A stretch of DNA of 64,000 bases from Methylomonas sp. ZR1 (GTDB lineage: Bacteria > Pseudomonadota > Gammaproteobacteria > Methylococcales > Methylomonadaceae), in the NCBI RefSeq assembly GCF_013141865.1, contig NZ_RCST01000001.1, positions 2,604,001 through 2,668,000 of the forward strand, read 5' to 3'. A program made the translations under genes and the position numbers. The notes below the pieces were generated by a model. It was not told where the DNA came from, ran no database searches, and was given only the letters and a program-made list of their open reading frames with translations. Shown here piece by piece: positions 1-8,704 of the stretch (positions are counted from its first letter, which is position 1; each line of letters starts with the position of its first letter).

Positions 1-467
1 TCTAAAAATTCGCCGTTCCCACGTCTTTGAAAGCAGGTAGGCCGCGGCGTACTTAGTTTGCTAAGTCGCCTATAGAAACGAGTATGAATTATTGGAAGTC
101 CTTCATGGTGTTAGCCGTTTCCACGCCTATGGCTAAGCACGGCGATCCCTATACAATATTCAGACCACAAAACATTTTTGTTTAAATACAGAAAGATACG
201 TAGATGACCAGTATTAATGTGCGGTGAATTTTCCGTGAAATAACTTACGCACAAAGTTATTTGCCACAATTTATGCCCTTTGGGTATCTGCATAGGCATG
301 ACGGATTTTTTGGTTTAGCTGAAGCCACTTATTAACAAGGCCCACAAATATCGTCGCTCCGGCCAACGCGGGAATAGCGGAACCCGGTATTTTAAGGGTC
401 TACTGAATAAGGCAAAGAGAGGGCGCGCAGCCGCTGATGAAAACTGCTTGGGCAGAGGTTCATTCAA
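1..467. other. Intergenic region with two hairpins, no supported gene
   Basis: I see no convincing gene here. Two inverted repeats stand out. At 46-70, GGCG-T-ACTTAG, a TTTG loop, then CTAAGT-CGCC gives a 10-bp stem with one bulge. At 108-140, GTGTTAGCC pairs with GGCTAAGCAC around a 14-nt loop. Neither is followed by a T-run, so they are not simple terminators, and I could not match them to a riboswitch I know. A 62-codon frame on the minus strand at 111-299 has no family resemblance. The right part holds one copy of a dispersed repeat. Confidence 0.4.
350..376. repeat. Dispersed palindromic repeat, copy A
   Basis: This carries ATCGTCGCTCC followed by GCGGGAAT. The same core, in either orientation, is found near 2281-2310, 12161-12188 and 48676-48705, always outside genes. 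It resembles the small palindromic elements common in proteobacterial genomes (a G/C-rich hairpin next to an ATCGTCG tag). Confidence 0.5.
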
Positions 468-1970
468 TCAGAAAACTTCGGTATTACATCGTTTCCCGCG
501 CACCAGCCAGCCAAACCCGCCGAGTACGGAAAGAAACAGGGAAAGCGCCCCCGGCAAAGGCACCGGTGCCGATTGCAGCGGGCTCATATGCCAGGCCAAC
601 GCATAATCCCAGCTGAACGGACTGGCTTCGCCGGATTTGACCCGCAATTCGTAGTCATGACCGGTGACCAATCTAAGCCACAGGTTCTCGCTGTTGTCGG
701 CGCTGCTCGCCGAGAAAGCGGCGATGTTTTGCGCCGTGGCGTCGAATAACTCCAGATTCAGATCGTATAAAGTGGTTGTTAGATTCAGATCGTTCGATAC
801 CCCAAGGTTCCAAACCAAAGACGCCTGCAAATTCAAAGCCGTCGCGGCGGCGAATTTGTATGTCGCCAAACTATTACTAGCCAAGCCGCCGAACGCCGTA
901 TCGACATCGAATCCGGCCAAGCCGATGCCGTTTGCCGCACCGCCATCTTCCAGGCTATCTTGTTCGCCACCGGCGATGATTTGGTAACTATGCAAAATAT
1001 TCAGTTGGCCGGCACCGAATCTATCATCCAGGCCGTTCAGTGTTTGATGCCCGCTGCGGCGATAGTCGACGATGTTGTCCGTGGTTGAAGTATTCTGCGT
1101 CGCTCTGTCGGCACCCGCCAGCAACGCAGCTTTAACGGTTTCGGCGCGTTCAGCGTTGTAAACGGTTCCCACGCCCTCAATATTAATCGATCCCTGCGAT
1201 AAATTAGCCCCACCCTTGTGGCCGGTCTCAACTAATAACGCGGCAGCAGCGGCTACTATGGGTGTGGCTCCGCTAGTGGTAGTTTGCGGCGCCACTAAAT
1301 CGGGGCGCGTCCGCCCCGATATATATAACGAGTCAACCGCATCGGATCCTCTATCCTGCCTACCGTCCGTGCGCCCTACCGCAATTGCATTGTAAGCGCT
1401 GCCCAACAGCGGCGAGTCGCTGAGGCCATTGTGCATACCAACCACCTGGATGAATTGGTTGCGCTGCACCTGTCGATCAACCAAACGCAGAATCATCGCC
1501 GTTTCCGGCACGGTGTCGCCTTTGCCGACCCAGCTGTGGTTAGCAATCCGACTGGCGTTGAAGGGAGCCAAGGCCGTTGGACTAATCAGACTATCGATCC
1601 AGGCGTTGGCATCATAACTGGCGATGTTGCCGATGCCGTTGGCAATGGAATCCTTACCGTAAAATCTGGCACCGACGCTGTCAGCATGTCCCGATGGTGC
1701 GGTACTGGCTTTTTTTCCCGGAAAACTGAATGTCTTACCGGCGAATTGGGTGTTACGAATATTCGGCGCATAGATGGGGTAATCCGAGTGATCCCGCGAT
1801 TCGACTAATGATGCTTCGGCGTGAACCACATTGACACCAGCGCCGGTCGGCGTGTTTGCACCTAATTGCGTGAGCAAGGCTTGATAGCCGATGTCGGCTT
1901 TGTAATCAGCGGCGACAGCGGATGCGAAAAACAACATCGGAAACAGATAAAACCCAGGCTTTTTAGTCAT
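468..1970 (-). CDS. Subtilase-like exported protein with PEP-CTERM sorting tail
   Basis: An exported protein of 500 residues. The start at 1970 was chosen over 2141 because an AAGGGTG ribosome site precedes it and a signal peptide (about residues 1-21) follows directly. The sequence fits an S8 subtilase fold: a GVNVVHAE strand where the family has the catalytic Asp (here Glu52), GHADSVG with His95, an oxyanion-type HNG (Asn181) followed by SAYNAIAVG, and TTSGATPIVAAAAALL with Ser233. The C-terminus has a PEP-CTERM-like PVPLPGALSLFLS segment, a hydrophobic stretch and a basic end, so exosortase processing is likely. The Asp-to-Glu change makes proteolytic activity uncertain. No neighbour explains its role. 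Confidence 0.62.
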   Translation of the reverse strand: MTKKPGFYLFPMLFFASAVAADYKADIGYQALLTQLGANTPTGAGVNVVHAEASLVESRDHSDYPIYAPNIRNTQFAGKTFSFPGKKASTAPSGHADSVGARFYGKDSIANGIGNIASYDANAWIDSLISPTALAPFNASRIANHSWVGKGDTVPETAMILRLVDRQVQRNQFIQVVGMHNGLSDSPLLGSAYNAIAVGRTDGRQDRGSDAVDSLYISGRTRPDLVAPQTTTSGATPIVAAAAALLVETGHKGGANLSQGSINIEGVGTVYNAERAETVKAALLAGADRATQNTSTTDNIVDYRRSGHQTLNGLDDRFGAGQLNILHSYQIIAGGEQDSLEDGGAANGIGLAGFDVDTAFGGLASNSLATYKFAAATALNLQASLVWNLGVSNDLNLTTTLYDLNLELFDATAQNIAAFSASSADNSENLWLRLVTGHDYELRVKSGEASPFSWDYALAWHMSPLQSAPVPLPGALSLFLSVLGGFGWLVRGKRCNTEVF

Positions 1971-2280
1971 TGTTATCACCCTTTTAATCGCTTGAACTGC
2001 GGTCAACGCTATCCGGTCGTTCCGAAAATTACCGCGCAGCAAGCGGGATAAAACTGGCCGTCCGACTCGTGGCGGCACCGGAATGTGGCGCGCACTGAGC
2101 GCATCTAACGTCCCAGCACTGGATATGCCGGTCAACCGCAACTATAGACCAGATACCAAGTCTTGCCGGATGCGCGTTGTCCGTTGATTTTGGTGATTAC
2201 AGCATTCCGGAAGGGAAGGCTCTGAATGCCCGGTGTAGATTGTTCCTAACCTTGGAAATTGCGGCGGCCGCATGAAGAAT

Positions 2281-2310
2281 GGGACTCCCGCCTGCGCGGG
2301 AGCGACGATG
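2281..2310. repeat. Dispersed palindromic repeat, copy B
   Basis: CTCCCGCC-TGC-GCGGGAG hairpin followed by CGACGAT. This is the clearest copy of the repeat also seen at 350-376, 12161-12188 and 48676-48705. Confidence 0.55.
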
Positions 2311-2334
2311 TTTGAGGGCCGAGTTAATTCGCGA

Positions 2335-2736
2335 TTAATGAATGCGAATCAGATAGCCGTCGGTTTTTTCACAACCGGGTTTGCTGTGCGCGGTAACACT
2401 CAAGCGCGCAAATCCACTTTCTATAGGTCTATCCACTTTGCCCTTTATCTCCAAGCGGCCGCTAGGTTGTTGGGTGATTTGCAGTTGCTTTGGGGTGAAA
2501 TGGTATTTGGTTTCGCCGGCACTCACGTTAACCACCACCGATGTCAGTGTGGTGTTGGCGGAAGCCATCAACGAAAACTCGCTGAACGATTGCAAATATT
2601 TATTGGTTGCCGGTTGAAACTCCGAAAACACCGGTTTATCGCAGTGCTGAGAACTCTGGCTGCTGCCGTAGGCATGTGCCGCAGTGCCGCTCAAACTCAA
2701 CAAAGTGGCGGCGGCAATTTTTAATAGCGTGATCAT
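2335..2736 (-). CDS. Small exported protein of unknown function
   Basis: 133 residues with a signal peptide ending near AHA (residue 22), so periplasmic or secreted. A GGAG ribosome site precedes the start. The mature part has two cysteines (in HCDKP and GCEKT), which could form a disulfide, and alternating beta-type segments (TTLTSVVVNVSAGETKYHF, GRLEIKGKVD, GFARLSVTAHS), suggesting a small beta-sandwich. I do not recognise the family. It is a monocistronic gene between two repeat-containing gaps. Confidence 0.6.
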   Translation of the reverse strand: MITLLKIAAATLLSLSGTAAHAYGSSQSSQHCDKPVFSEFQPATNKYLQSFSEFSLMASANTTLTSVVVNVSAGETKYHFTPKQLQITQQPSGRLEIKGKVDRPIESGFARLSVTAHSKPGCEKTDGYLIRIH

Positions 2737-2904
2737 TATTTTCTCCGAGGCGTGGTTATAAGAATAGTTATACCCTTAGCTTACCAATAAAACCGCACAT
2801 TGCTGGCGTTCAATTCAATCAAGCAAACGCCAGCGCCCCCTTTACGGCTGGCACGCTTATGCATACTCAATTATAAACCCGGCCCTGTTTAACACGGGTA
2901 CACC

Positions 2905-2964
2905 GTTCGGGCTGAGCGCGTCGAAGCCTTATGCCGCGCGTCCTTCGACACACTCAGCCCGAAC
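2905..2964. repeat. Inverted repeat, 22-bp arms
   Basis: Arms at 2905-2926 and 2943-2964 match at 20 of 22 positions when one is reverse-complemented, with a 16-nt loop. Each arm reads GTTCGGGCTGAG...GTCGAAG. This is a mobile-type small palindromic repeat rather than a terminator, as no T-run follows. A fragment of similar sequence (CCTTCGACAAGCCTG) lies near 13374, upstream of the HupE-like gene. Confidence 0.6.
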
Positions 2965-2991
2965 AATATTTAAGGTCCGGGTCAATAAAAA

Positions 2992-3049
2992 GTGTGACGA
3001 AAAGCACACATATAGTTCTTATGAAAACAAATTAAGTTCTAATCAGAAC
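2992..3049. promoter_or_regulatory. Two short palindromes upstream of the SmbP-like gene
   Basis: GTGTG-N8-CACAC at 2992-3009 and GTTCT-AATC-AGAAC at 3036-3049 lie in the AT-rich region ahead of the gene starting at 3182. They could be operator half-sites. The evidence is symmetry only. Confidence 0.2.
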
Positions 3050-3181
3050 CATAGTCTGGTAGACTTTACCCACACTATCAATTGAAACGAAGCTTTCGAA
3101 ACATAAGTTCGTTTTGATCCTGAAGTGCCGAGGCGCAAGCCGCTATCGATTTATTTTTTCTGGTTTACCGAGGCTAACATC

Positions 3182-3568
3182 ATGATGTCATGCAAAAAAT
3201 TCATAACTTTCTCTATCGCAATCTCCCTTATCAGCGCGCTGAGTTTTCCGGTCTCCGCGGCGACTTTTAGCCACGAAGAAGTAAGAGCTGCTCTGGAAAG
3301 CACCATTTCCAAAGTCAAAGCGTCCATCTCCGCAGTAGAAAACGGTGCAGACAAGGAAACGGTAGCTGAGCTGGTCAGCCATGCCAAGCAACAGCAAAAA
3401 GACATCGAGAACAACGATCTCGAAGTCAAACGCCAGCATGCCGGCAAACGCCTGAATACCGCCTGGAAAGCAGCCCGCGGCGGCGATTTGCAATTGGCCG
3501 GCGAATCCTTGAAAGACGCTTTAAGTCGCTACGAGGAAATGCACACGCTTTATATTTCCAGCCATTAA
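3182..3568 (+). CDS. Small exported helical protein, SmbP-like
   Basis: 128 residues. The start at 3182 fits a GAGG ribosome site 8 nt upstream; an in-frame codon at 3125 would only add a charged stretch before the signal peptide. The signal peptide ends at VSAA. The mature protein looks like two helical hairpins: EVRAALESTISKVKASI...ELVSHAKQQQKDIE, then AGKRLNTAWKAARGGDLQLAGESLKDALSRYEE. This repeat layout resembles the small metal-binding protein SmbP of ammonia oxidisers, a four-helix bundle, but the histidines that bind metal in SmbP are mostly absent. Metal binding is therefore doubtful. Family assignment is tentative. Confidence 0.5.
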   Translation: MMSCKKFITFSIAISLISALSFPVSAATFSHEEVRAALESTISKVKASISAVENGADKETVAELVSHAKQQQKDIENNDLEVKRQHAGKRLNTAWKAARGGDLQLAGESLKDALSRYEEMHTLYISSH

Positions 3569-4003
3569 GCCGCGTAAAACCGCCGGTTGAGCCACGCCTC
3601 AAAGGGCCGAGCGGCGCACAAAATCGGGGCGTTTTGTGTACAAATTGGACACAGGCTAGAGCATTGTAGGGCTCAAGCTGTATGTAAAGACTGCCATTTA
3701 CGACCCGCATTGCGGATAACGCCGGCGCATTTGATGCGCGTGCGTCGGCCTTGGACCTATGGACCAAGCGTTTTCTTACCTCCGAAAAGAAAAACGTGAC
3801 AGTTAACTTGTTCGCCAACTGGCGAAGCGGTGATGCGGGTCTTTTTTATATCGAATTAATGGCGCAAAAGTTGCTGATTTTTTTATGTCGAACCAGGGTT
3901 CTCTATTCTCGCCTGGCTCGATGCGGCAAACGTCCGTGCACCAACCCAAGTCTTGCCGAAGCGTATCACTTGAACCTTGCATCCTAAACAGGAGATCGCA
4001 ATC
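3569..4003. other. Intergenic region before ftsH
   Basis: No supported gene. Short open frames here lack family resemblance. A small hairpin, GCGCAT-TTG-ATGCGC, sits at 3725-3739. An AGGAG ribosome site at 3990-3994 serves ftsH. Confidence 0.4.
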
Positions 4004-5899
4004 ATGAAAAAGCTCTTCATCGCTCTATCCATAACCGTTGGCATTGCTATCTTGATGTTCGCGGTATTCAATCCCAGACTGTCTTCCTACAATTCGCAAA
4101 ACGACATTTCCTATTCCGATTTCATCAAGGATGTGCGCAGCAAATCCGTTGCCGAAGTAGTGATCGACGGCAGATCCATCGACGGCCGCCGCCATAACGG
4201 CACCCGCTTTGCCACTTACAACCCTGGTGATGCGCGGATCATAGACGATCTTTTGGAATATGACGTCAAGATCAAAGTCGAGCGGCCTGAGACGCAGTCC
4301 ACCCTGACGCAACTGTTATTCTCTTGGGCCCCCACTTTGCTGCTGATCGGGGTATTGATCTATTTCATGCGTAAGCAGCAACAGGGTGCCGGCGCGCAAA
4401 ACGGCTTTGGTAAAAGTCGGGCCAAATTGATGACTGAAGATCAAGTTAAGATACGTTTCAATGATGTGGCCGGCGCCGAGGAAGCCAAACAGGACGTGGC
4501 TGAAATGGTCGATTTCCTGAAAGATCCGGGCAAATACGAAGCTTTGGGCGGCAAAATTCCGCGCGGCGTGTTGATGGTGGGCCCTCCCGGTACCGGTAAA
4601 ACCCTACTGGCTCGAGCGATTGCCGGCGAGGCTGGCGTACCGTTCTTTTCCATCTCGGGTTCCGACTTCGTGGAAATGTTCGTCGGTGTCGGCGCCTCCA
4701 GGGTGCGCGACATGTTTGAGCAAGCTAAAAAGCGCGCGCCCTGCATTATCTTTATCGATGAAATCGACGCCGTCGGTCGCCAGCGCAGTAGCGGCGGTAA
4801 TATCGGCGGCGGCGAAGAACGCGAACAAACTCTTAACCAGTTATTAGTGGAAATGGACGGCTTCAGCGGCAACGAAGGGATTATCGTCATCGCCGCGACC
4901 AACCGGGTCGATGTGCTGGACAAAGCTTTGCTGAGGCCGGGCCGTTTTGATCGCCAAGTGCAAATCGGCTTGCCCGACATCAAAGGCCGCGAACAAATTC
5001 TCAAAGTCCACGCCACCCGCGTTCCCTTGGCGGACGATGTGAATATCACCGACCTGGCGCGCGGCACACCGGGTTTTTCTGGCGCCGAACTGGCCAATCT
5101 GATTAACGAAGGCGCCTTGTTCGCGGCCCGTAACAACCAGCGGGAAGTGACCATGCACAACCTGGACAGCGCCCGGGACAAAGCCATCATGGGCGCGGAG
5201 AAACGCACCATGATCATGAGTCGCGAGGATTTGCTGATGACGGCTTACCATGAAGCCGGCCACGCCATCGTCGGCCGTTTGATGCCTGAGCACGACCCGG
5301 TTTACAAAGTCAGCATCATGCCGCGCGGCGGCGCGCTGGGTATTACCATGTTTCTGCCGGAACACGACCAATACAGTGCCTGCAAAGATAAACTGGAGGG
5401 CCAAATTTCCAGCCTGTTCGGCGGCCGGATTGCCGAGGCTTTAATTTACGGCAAAAACAAAGTTACCACCGGCGCCTCTAACGATATACAACGCGCGACT
5501 CAATTGGCGCGCAATATGGTCACTAAGTGGGGCTTATCCGATCGCTTGGGCCCCATGGATTGCGGCGACAACGACAGCGGATTTATGGGCTCGACCAAAC
5601 CGATGTCCGAGCAAATGGCCCGCCTGATCGATCATGAAATCAGACAAACCCTGGCGAATAACTACAGACGCGCCGAAGCCATCCTGAAATCGCATATGGA
5701 TATTCTGCACAATATGGCGCAAGCCTTGCTGGATTGGGAGACGCTGGACAAATATCAGATCGACGAGCTGATGCAGGGCCGCAAGATCGCACCACCCAAG
5801 GCAGCCCAGCCGGCAAAACGGCACTGCGACAACGGCAAATCGCCCAGGCCGACGACTGAAACGGTCGCTCCTATCGGCAAAATACCGGCTTTGTCGTGA
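4004..5899 (+). CDS. ftsH: ATP-dependent zinc metalloprotease FtsH
   Basis: A membrane-anchored AAA+ protease that degrades misfolded and regulatory membrane and cytoplasmic proteins. The 631-residue product has the standard plan: a membrane segment at about 3-22, a periplasmic domain, a second segment at about 103-122, Walker A GPPGTGKT (193-200), Walker B IIFIDEID (248-255), the second region of homology around [20 protein letters not shown], and the zinc motif HEAGH (416-420). The start is fixed by AGGAG 9 nt upstream; an in-frame TTG at 3977 is less likely. The gene stands alone, without the usual rlmE (rrmJ) or folP neighbours, so it may be a second copy beside a housekeeping ftsH elsewhere. 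Confidence 0.95.
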   Translation: MKKLFIALSITVGIAILMFAVFNPRLSSYNSQNDISYSDFIKDVRSKSVAEVVIDGRSIDGRRHNGTRFATYNPGDARIIDDLLEYDVKIKVERPETQSTLTQLLFSWAPTLLLIGVLIYFMRKQQQGAGAQNGFGKSRAKLMTEDQVKIRFNDVAGAEEAKQDVAEMVDFLKDPGKYEALGGKIPRGVLMVGPPGTGKTLLARAIAGEAGVPFFSISGSDFVEMFVGVGASRVRDMFEQAKKRAPCIIFIDEIDAVGRQRSSGGNIGGGEEREQTLNQLLVEMDGFSGNEGIIVIAATNRVDVLDKALLRPGRFDRQVQIGLPDIKGREQILKVHATRVPLADDVNITDLARGTPGFSGAELANLINEGALFAARNNQREVTMHNLDSARDKAIMGAEKRTMIMSREDLLMTAYHEAGHAIVGRLMPEHDPVYKVSIMPRGGALGITMFLPEHDQYSACKDKLEGQISSLFGGRIAEALIYGKNKVTTGASNDIQRATQLARNMVTKWGLSDRLGPMDCGDNDSGFMGSTKPMSEQMARLIDHEIRQTLANNYRRAEAILKSHMDILHNMAQALLDWETLDKYQIDELMQGRKIAPPKAAQPAKRHCDNGKSPRPTTETVAPIGKIPALS

Positions 5900-5941
5900 T
5901 CTCAAGATCTGACATATCCTTCGCACAGCAAATTTCGGCAG

Positions 5942-5981
5942 ATCCTCTCCCTCCCCGCCGGCAGGGGTTGGGCGAGGGATT
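5942..5981. repeat. Palindromic intergenic repeat after ftsH
   Basis: ATCCTCTCCCTCCCC and GGGGTTGGGCGAGGGAT form imperfect inverted arms around a short GCCGGCA centre. A related, longer element lies at 8335-8428. No T-run follows, although the hairpin could still slow transcription after ftsH. Confidence 0.4.
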
Positions 5982-6118
5982 AAAAAGCTGAAATTTGACG
6001 TGCGACGACTTTATAAAACTTAACTAAACAAATGAACTGTTTCTCGCCGGCCCCAAATAAATGATAGAGTCGGTTTTAAACAATACAGCAATGACCAGGG
6101 GATTTTTTCCAAATTAGA

Positions 6119-7657
6119 GTGATTCGACAACCCAATAAACGCTTGAAAAAATTCGTTTCCAATTCGGCAATATTGGCGTACTTAGCGCCAAGCTATCGTA
6201 GCGCGGCGACTGCAACATTGACAGTGTTGACAGCCTGCAGCGTGCCGACGCCGCTACCGCATGCAGAAAACACTCCGCCAGTCCCTGCCCAGTCGGCTGT
6301 ATCTTGGCGCGCTTATCAAACCCAAAACCGGCCGCCAGCACCTGATACATCCAGTCCCAGCGCTGTGGACGCCGGAATCGATACCCAACAAACCTACGAT
6401 TTGCCGGCCTTGGTGGATTTGGCCTTACGCACCCATCCGGAAACCCAGATTAGCTGGGAGGAAGCGAAAGCCGCCGCCGCGCGCCTGGAAAGAAATCGCA
6501 GTACCTGGTATCCAACGCTAACGGCAATGGCCTTTGGCCAACATTTTACCAGCAGCTTTCCCATCCCCGGCAGCGCGCTGGTCAGCAACGGTTACGCGGC
6601 GTTCGCCAGTCTGGATTTGGCATGGACCTTATTCGATTTCGGGCGCCGGGAAGCGTTGGTGGATGCCGGTGCGGAGCGTCTGAGCGCGGCTAATTTTGCC
6701 TTCGACCGTAAACACCAGGAAATTGCCTATCGGGTGACCAGCAGTTTTTTTGCCTATCAGGCCGCCTTGACCAAGGTGACGGCGGCGCAGCAAACGTTCG
6801 AGTCGGCCAAGACCAACGCCGACTCGGTGCAAGCTAAACTCAAACAAGGCCTAGCCACCAAGCCCGACTTGTTGCTGGCCTTGCAAGAGCAGGCAAAATC
6901 CAGTTATGACTTGCAAGATGCGCGTGGCTCGGTGACTCAGGCACGGGCCAATTTGACCACGAATTTGGGTATTTCGCCGGCATACAGCCTGCACTTGGTC
7001 GACCTCAGCCAGATGCCCTTACCCGCCGAACTGGCGCAATCGGTGGAAAAAATCGTCGATCAGGCCTTGGAACAGCGACCCGATTTGCTGGCGCGCCTAG
7101 CCGAATTGCGTGCCCGCGAAGCGGAAGTTAAAAAAGCCAGAGCGGAATTCTGGCCGAAAATATCGCTACGCGGCATGGTCGGTAATCAATATTGGGGCGA
7201 CGTGCAGACCAAGCCGAGCGGCGGAGAGAATTATTCCGCCAACGCCATGGTCGATACGGCCATGTTGAATGTGGAATGGACCTTATTCGACGGTTTTGAA
7301 CGCAGCAATGCGGTGCGGGAAGCCGAGGCCAAAAGGTCGGCATCCCAAGCCCAACTGGAGGCTTTGCGTCTGGAGATCATGCGCGACATCTGGAAAGCCT
7401 ACGCCGACACCAAAACCGCGCTGGAAAAACGCGAGTTTGCCTTGGCGCTGTTGAAAGCCGCCGAAGAGTCCTATGCCGCCACCCAGGAATCCTATACACA
7501 CGGCTTTTCGACGGTAATCGAACTGTTGTCGGCGCAAAAAGATCTGGCGCGGGCCCGTTTTACCGAAATCGACAGTCGGGCGGGCTTATTGCGTGCCGCC
7601 GCGACGCTGGTTTATGTGTCAGGCAAGCAAAACCAGGACGTGTCAAATGAGCCTTAA
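6119..7657 (+). CDS. TolC-family outer-membrane efflux lipoprotein
   Basis: Outer-membrane channel of a tripartite efflux pump (NodT/OprM-type lipoprotein group). From the GTG at 6119 the protein has 512 residues; a lipobox LTAC (Cys40 in this numbering) marks the lipidation site. Two outer-membrane-efflux repeats follow, with the typical long helices (LAPLV-type DLPALVDLALRTHPE, and the second repeat starting near SVEKIVDQALEQRPDLLARL). The start is uncertain: no clear ribosome site precedes GTG 6119, and a TTG at 6143 would give a shorter signal peptide. It leads a same-strand block with a MarR regulator, HlyD adaptor and FUSC pump, its likely partners. Confidence 0.85.
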   Translation: MIRQPNKRLKKFVSNSAILAYLAPSYRSAATATLTVLTACSVPTPLPHAENTPPVPAQSAVSWRAYQTQNRPPAPDTSSPSAVDAGIDTQQTYDLPALVDLALRTHPETQISWEEAKAAAARLERNRSTWYPTLTAMAFGQHFTSSFPIPGSALVSNGYAAFASLDLAWTLFDFGRREALVDAGAERLSAANFAFDRKHQEIAYRVTSSFFAYQAALTKVTAAQQTFESAKTNADSVQAKLKQGLATKPDLLLALQEQAKSSYDLQDARGSVTQARANLTTNLGISPAYSLHLVDLSQMPLPAELAQSVEKIVDQALEQRPDLLARLAELRAREAEVKKARAEFWPKISLRGMVGNQYWGDVQTKPSGGENYSANAMVDTAMLNVEWTLFDGFERSNAVREAEAKRSASQAQLEALRLEIMRDIWKAYADTKTALEKREFALALLKAAEESYAATQESYTHGFSTVIELLSAQKDLARARFTEIDSRAGLLRAAATLVYVSGKQNQDVSNEP

Positions 7658-7751
7658 ACGGCCGTCTTTCATGACCACACAGCCAGTAACCCCAAACCCA
7701 TGCACCGGGATGGTCTTGAGCATGAATGAGCTTACAGTTATCATCGAATCC

Positions 7752-7766
7752 TAATTAGAACAATTA
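7752..7766. promoter_or_regulatory. Candidate MarR operator, TAATT-N5-AATTA
   Basis: A perfect palindrome, TAATT-AGAAC-AATTA, 10 nt before the start codon of the MarR-family gene. MarR proteins usually bind such AT-rich palindromes overlapping their own promoter. No experiment or second copy supports it. Confidence 0.4.
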
Positions 7767-7776
7767 TTTTCACATT

Positions 7777-8247
7777 ATGTCCTCAGACTCTACCTTTCCA
7801 ACCGTTTTGCGACAGTTACTCCGCACCCATCAAGCCTTTTTGTCTTATGCCGCAAGGCACGTTCACCGGCTTGAATTAACCTTGCCGCAATACGATGTCA
7901 TCATCACGCTGGGCAAAACCGCCGGCATGCAGCCCAAGAAACTTGGCGAAGAAACTTTGATTACCAAAGGCACGCTCACCGGCGTAGTCAGCCGCTTGGA
8001 GGACAAGGGCCTGGTGGAAAGGTCGGCGTCAAAAAAAGACGGCCGCAGCCAGATCATCCGCCTGACCGATGCGGGCCGCGCCGTATACGAACAGACTTTC
8101 CCCGAGCATCTGGCCCATATCGGCCGCCTGTTCGACGATTACGCGCCCGAGGACATCGCAAAGCTGGAGGCGGATTTGCAGAGACTGCATGAAGCGGTCA
8201 TCGCCGCTCGCGGCAATCATATCGAACAACTCGATGATGAATTCTAA
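7777..8247 (+). CDS. MarR-family transcriptional regulator
   Basis: 156 residues with the winged-helix core of MarR proteins: LTLPQYDVIITLGKTAGMQPKKLGEETLITKGTLTGVVSRLEDKGLVERSAS is helix-turn-helix plus wing, with the conserved D-x-R after it (KDGRSQIIRLTDAGRAVY). Flanking helices serve dimerisation. Such regulators usually repress the efflux genes beside them and release DNA on binding a phenolic or other lipophilic ligand. Here it lies between the TolC-like gene and the YtcA/HlyD/FUSC genes and probably controls them, possibly through the palindrome at 7752-7766. Confidence 0.88.
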   Translation: MSSDSTFPTVLRQLLRTHQAFLSYAARHVHRLELTLPQYDVIITLGKTAGMQPKKLGEETLITKGTLTGVVSRLEDKGLVERSASKKDGRSQIIRLTDAGRAVYEQTFPEHLAHIGRLFDDYAPEDIAKLEADLQRLHEAVIAARGNHIEQLDDEF

Positions 8248-8334
8248 CGAGTACCGAAATCTTTATACGTTTGAAGTGAAGCTCACAATGATCTCCGGGC
8301 CATTACTTAAGTGGGCCTCTAAAAATAAAAACAC

Positions 8335-8428
8335 CTCCTTCTCCTCACGGGAGAAGGTTGGGATGAGGGAATTAAAATCAATTACTTACCCCCCTCACCC
8401 TAGCCCTCTCCCTGAGGGCGAGGGAATG
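8335..8428. repeat. Paired palindromic repeat overlapping the ytcA-like start
   Basis: Two hairpin halves face each other. The first is CTCCTTCTCC...GGAGAAGG then GGGATGAGGGAATT. The second is CCCCTCACCCTAGCCCTC with GAGGGCGAGGGAATG. The second half runs into the likely start codon of the next gene and supplies its purine-rich leader. Related to the element at 5942-5981. Confidence 0.5.
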
Positions 8429-8689
8429 TTTAGAGGTTCCCTTAAAACGTTTTTCCCGGCGAGTCTCTCGTTTTTTCTGACCGCGTGTGATCCGCTGCTC
8501 AGTCTGCAAGGCTCGTTCTGGCCGGCCTGGATCATCTGCATCCTCAGTGGGCTTTTCGCCAGCATGCTGCTGATGTGGCAACTGGTGCACTATCGCCTGG
8601 CGCCCCATTTGGGACCGCCGCTGCTGATCGCGCCCAGCCTGTGGGCCTTATGCACCTTTGTCATCTGGTTGGTGTTTTATGCAGCATGA
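8426..8689 (+). CDS. YtcA-like small membrane lipoprotein
   Basis: About 87 residues. After a signal peptide, FLTAC forms a lipobox, followed by DPLLSLQGSFWPAWIICILSG and a second hydrophobic stretch near the C-terminus (LLIAPSLWALCTFVIWLVFY). This CDP...FWPAW...two-helix pattern is that of the YtcA family, small proteins found next to HlyD/FUSC efflux genes. The reading frame is open far upstream, but the part before 8426 overlaps the MarR gene and translates a repeat, so the ATG at 8426 is preferred. It ends 15 nt before the HlyD gene. Its exact job in the pump is unknown. Confidence 0.7.
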   Translation: MFRGSLKTFFPASLSFFLTACDPLLSLQGSFWPAWIICILSGLFASMLLMWQLVHYRLAPHLGPPLLIAPSLWALCTFVIWLVFYAA

Positions 8690-8704
8690 AAACGGCGAAG
8701 CCTG

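Noticed and set aside
46-140. Possible riboswitch (c-di-GMP or other)
   Set aside because: Two hairpins are present but the conserved core bases of the riboswitches I know are not, and no suitable gene follows.
111-299. 62-codon minus-strand frame at the left edge
   Set aside because: No family resemblance, AT-rich, and it overlaps a hairpin.
2905-2964. Long inverted repeat as a terminator
   Set aside because: No T-run on either side and a near relative elsewhere; better explained as a dispersed repeat.
4441-5217. 258-codon minus-strand frame
   Set aside because: Antisense to ftsH, low-complexity Ser/Arg-rich product.
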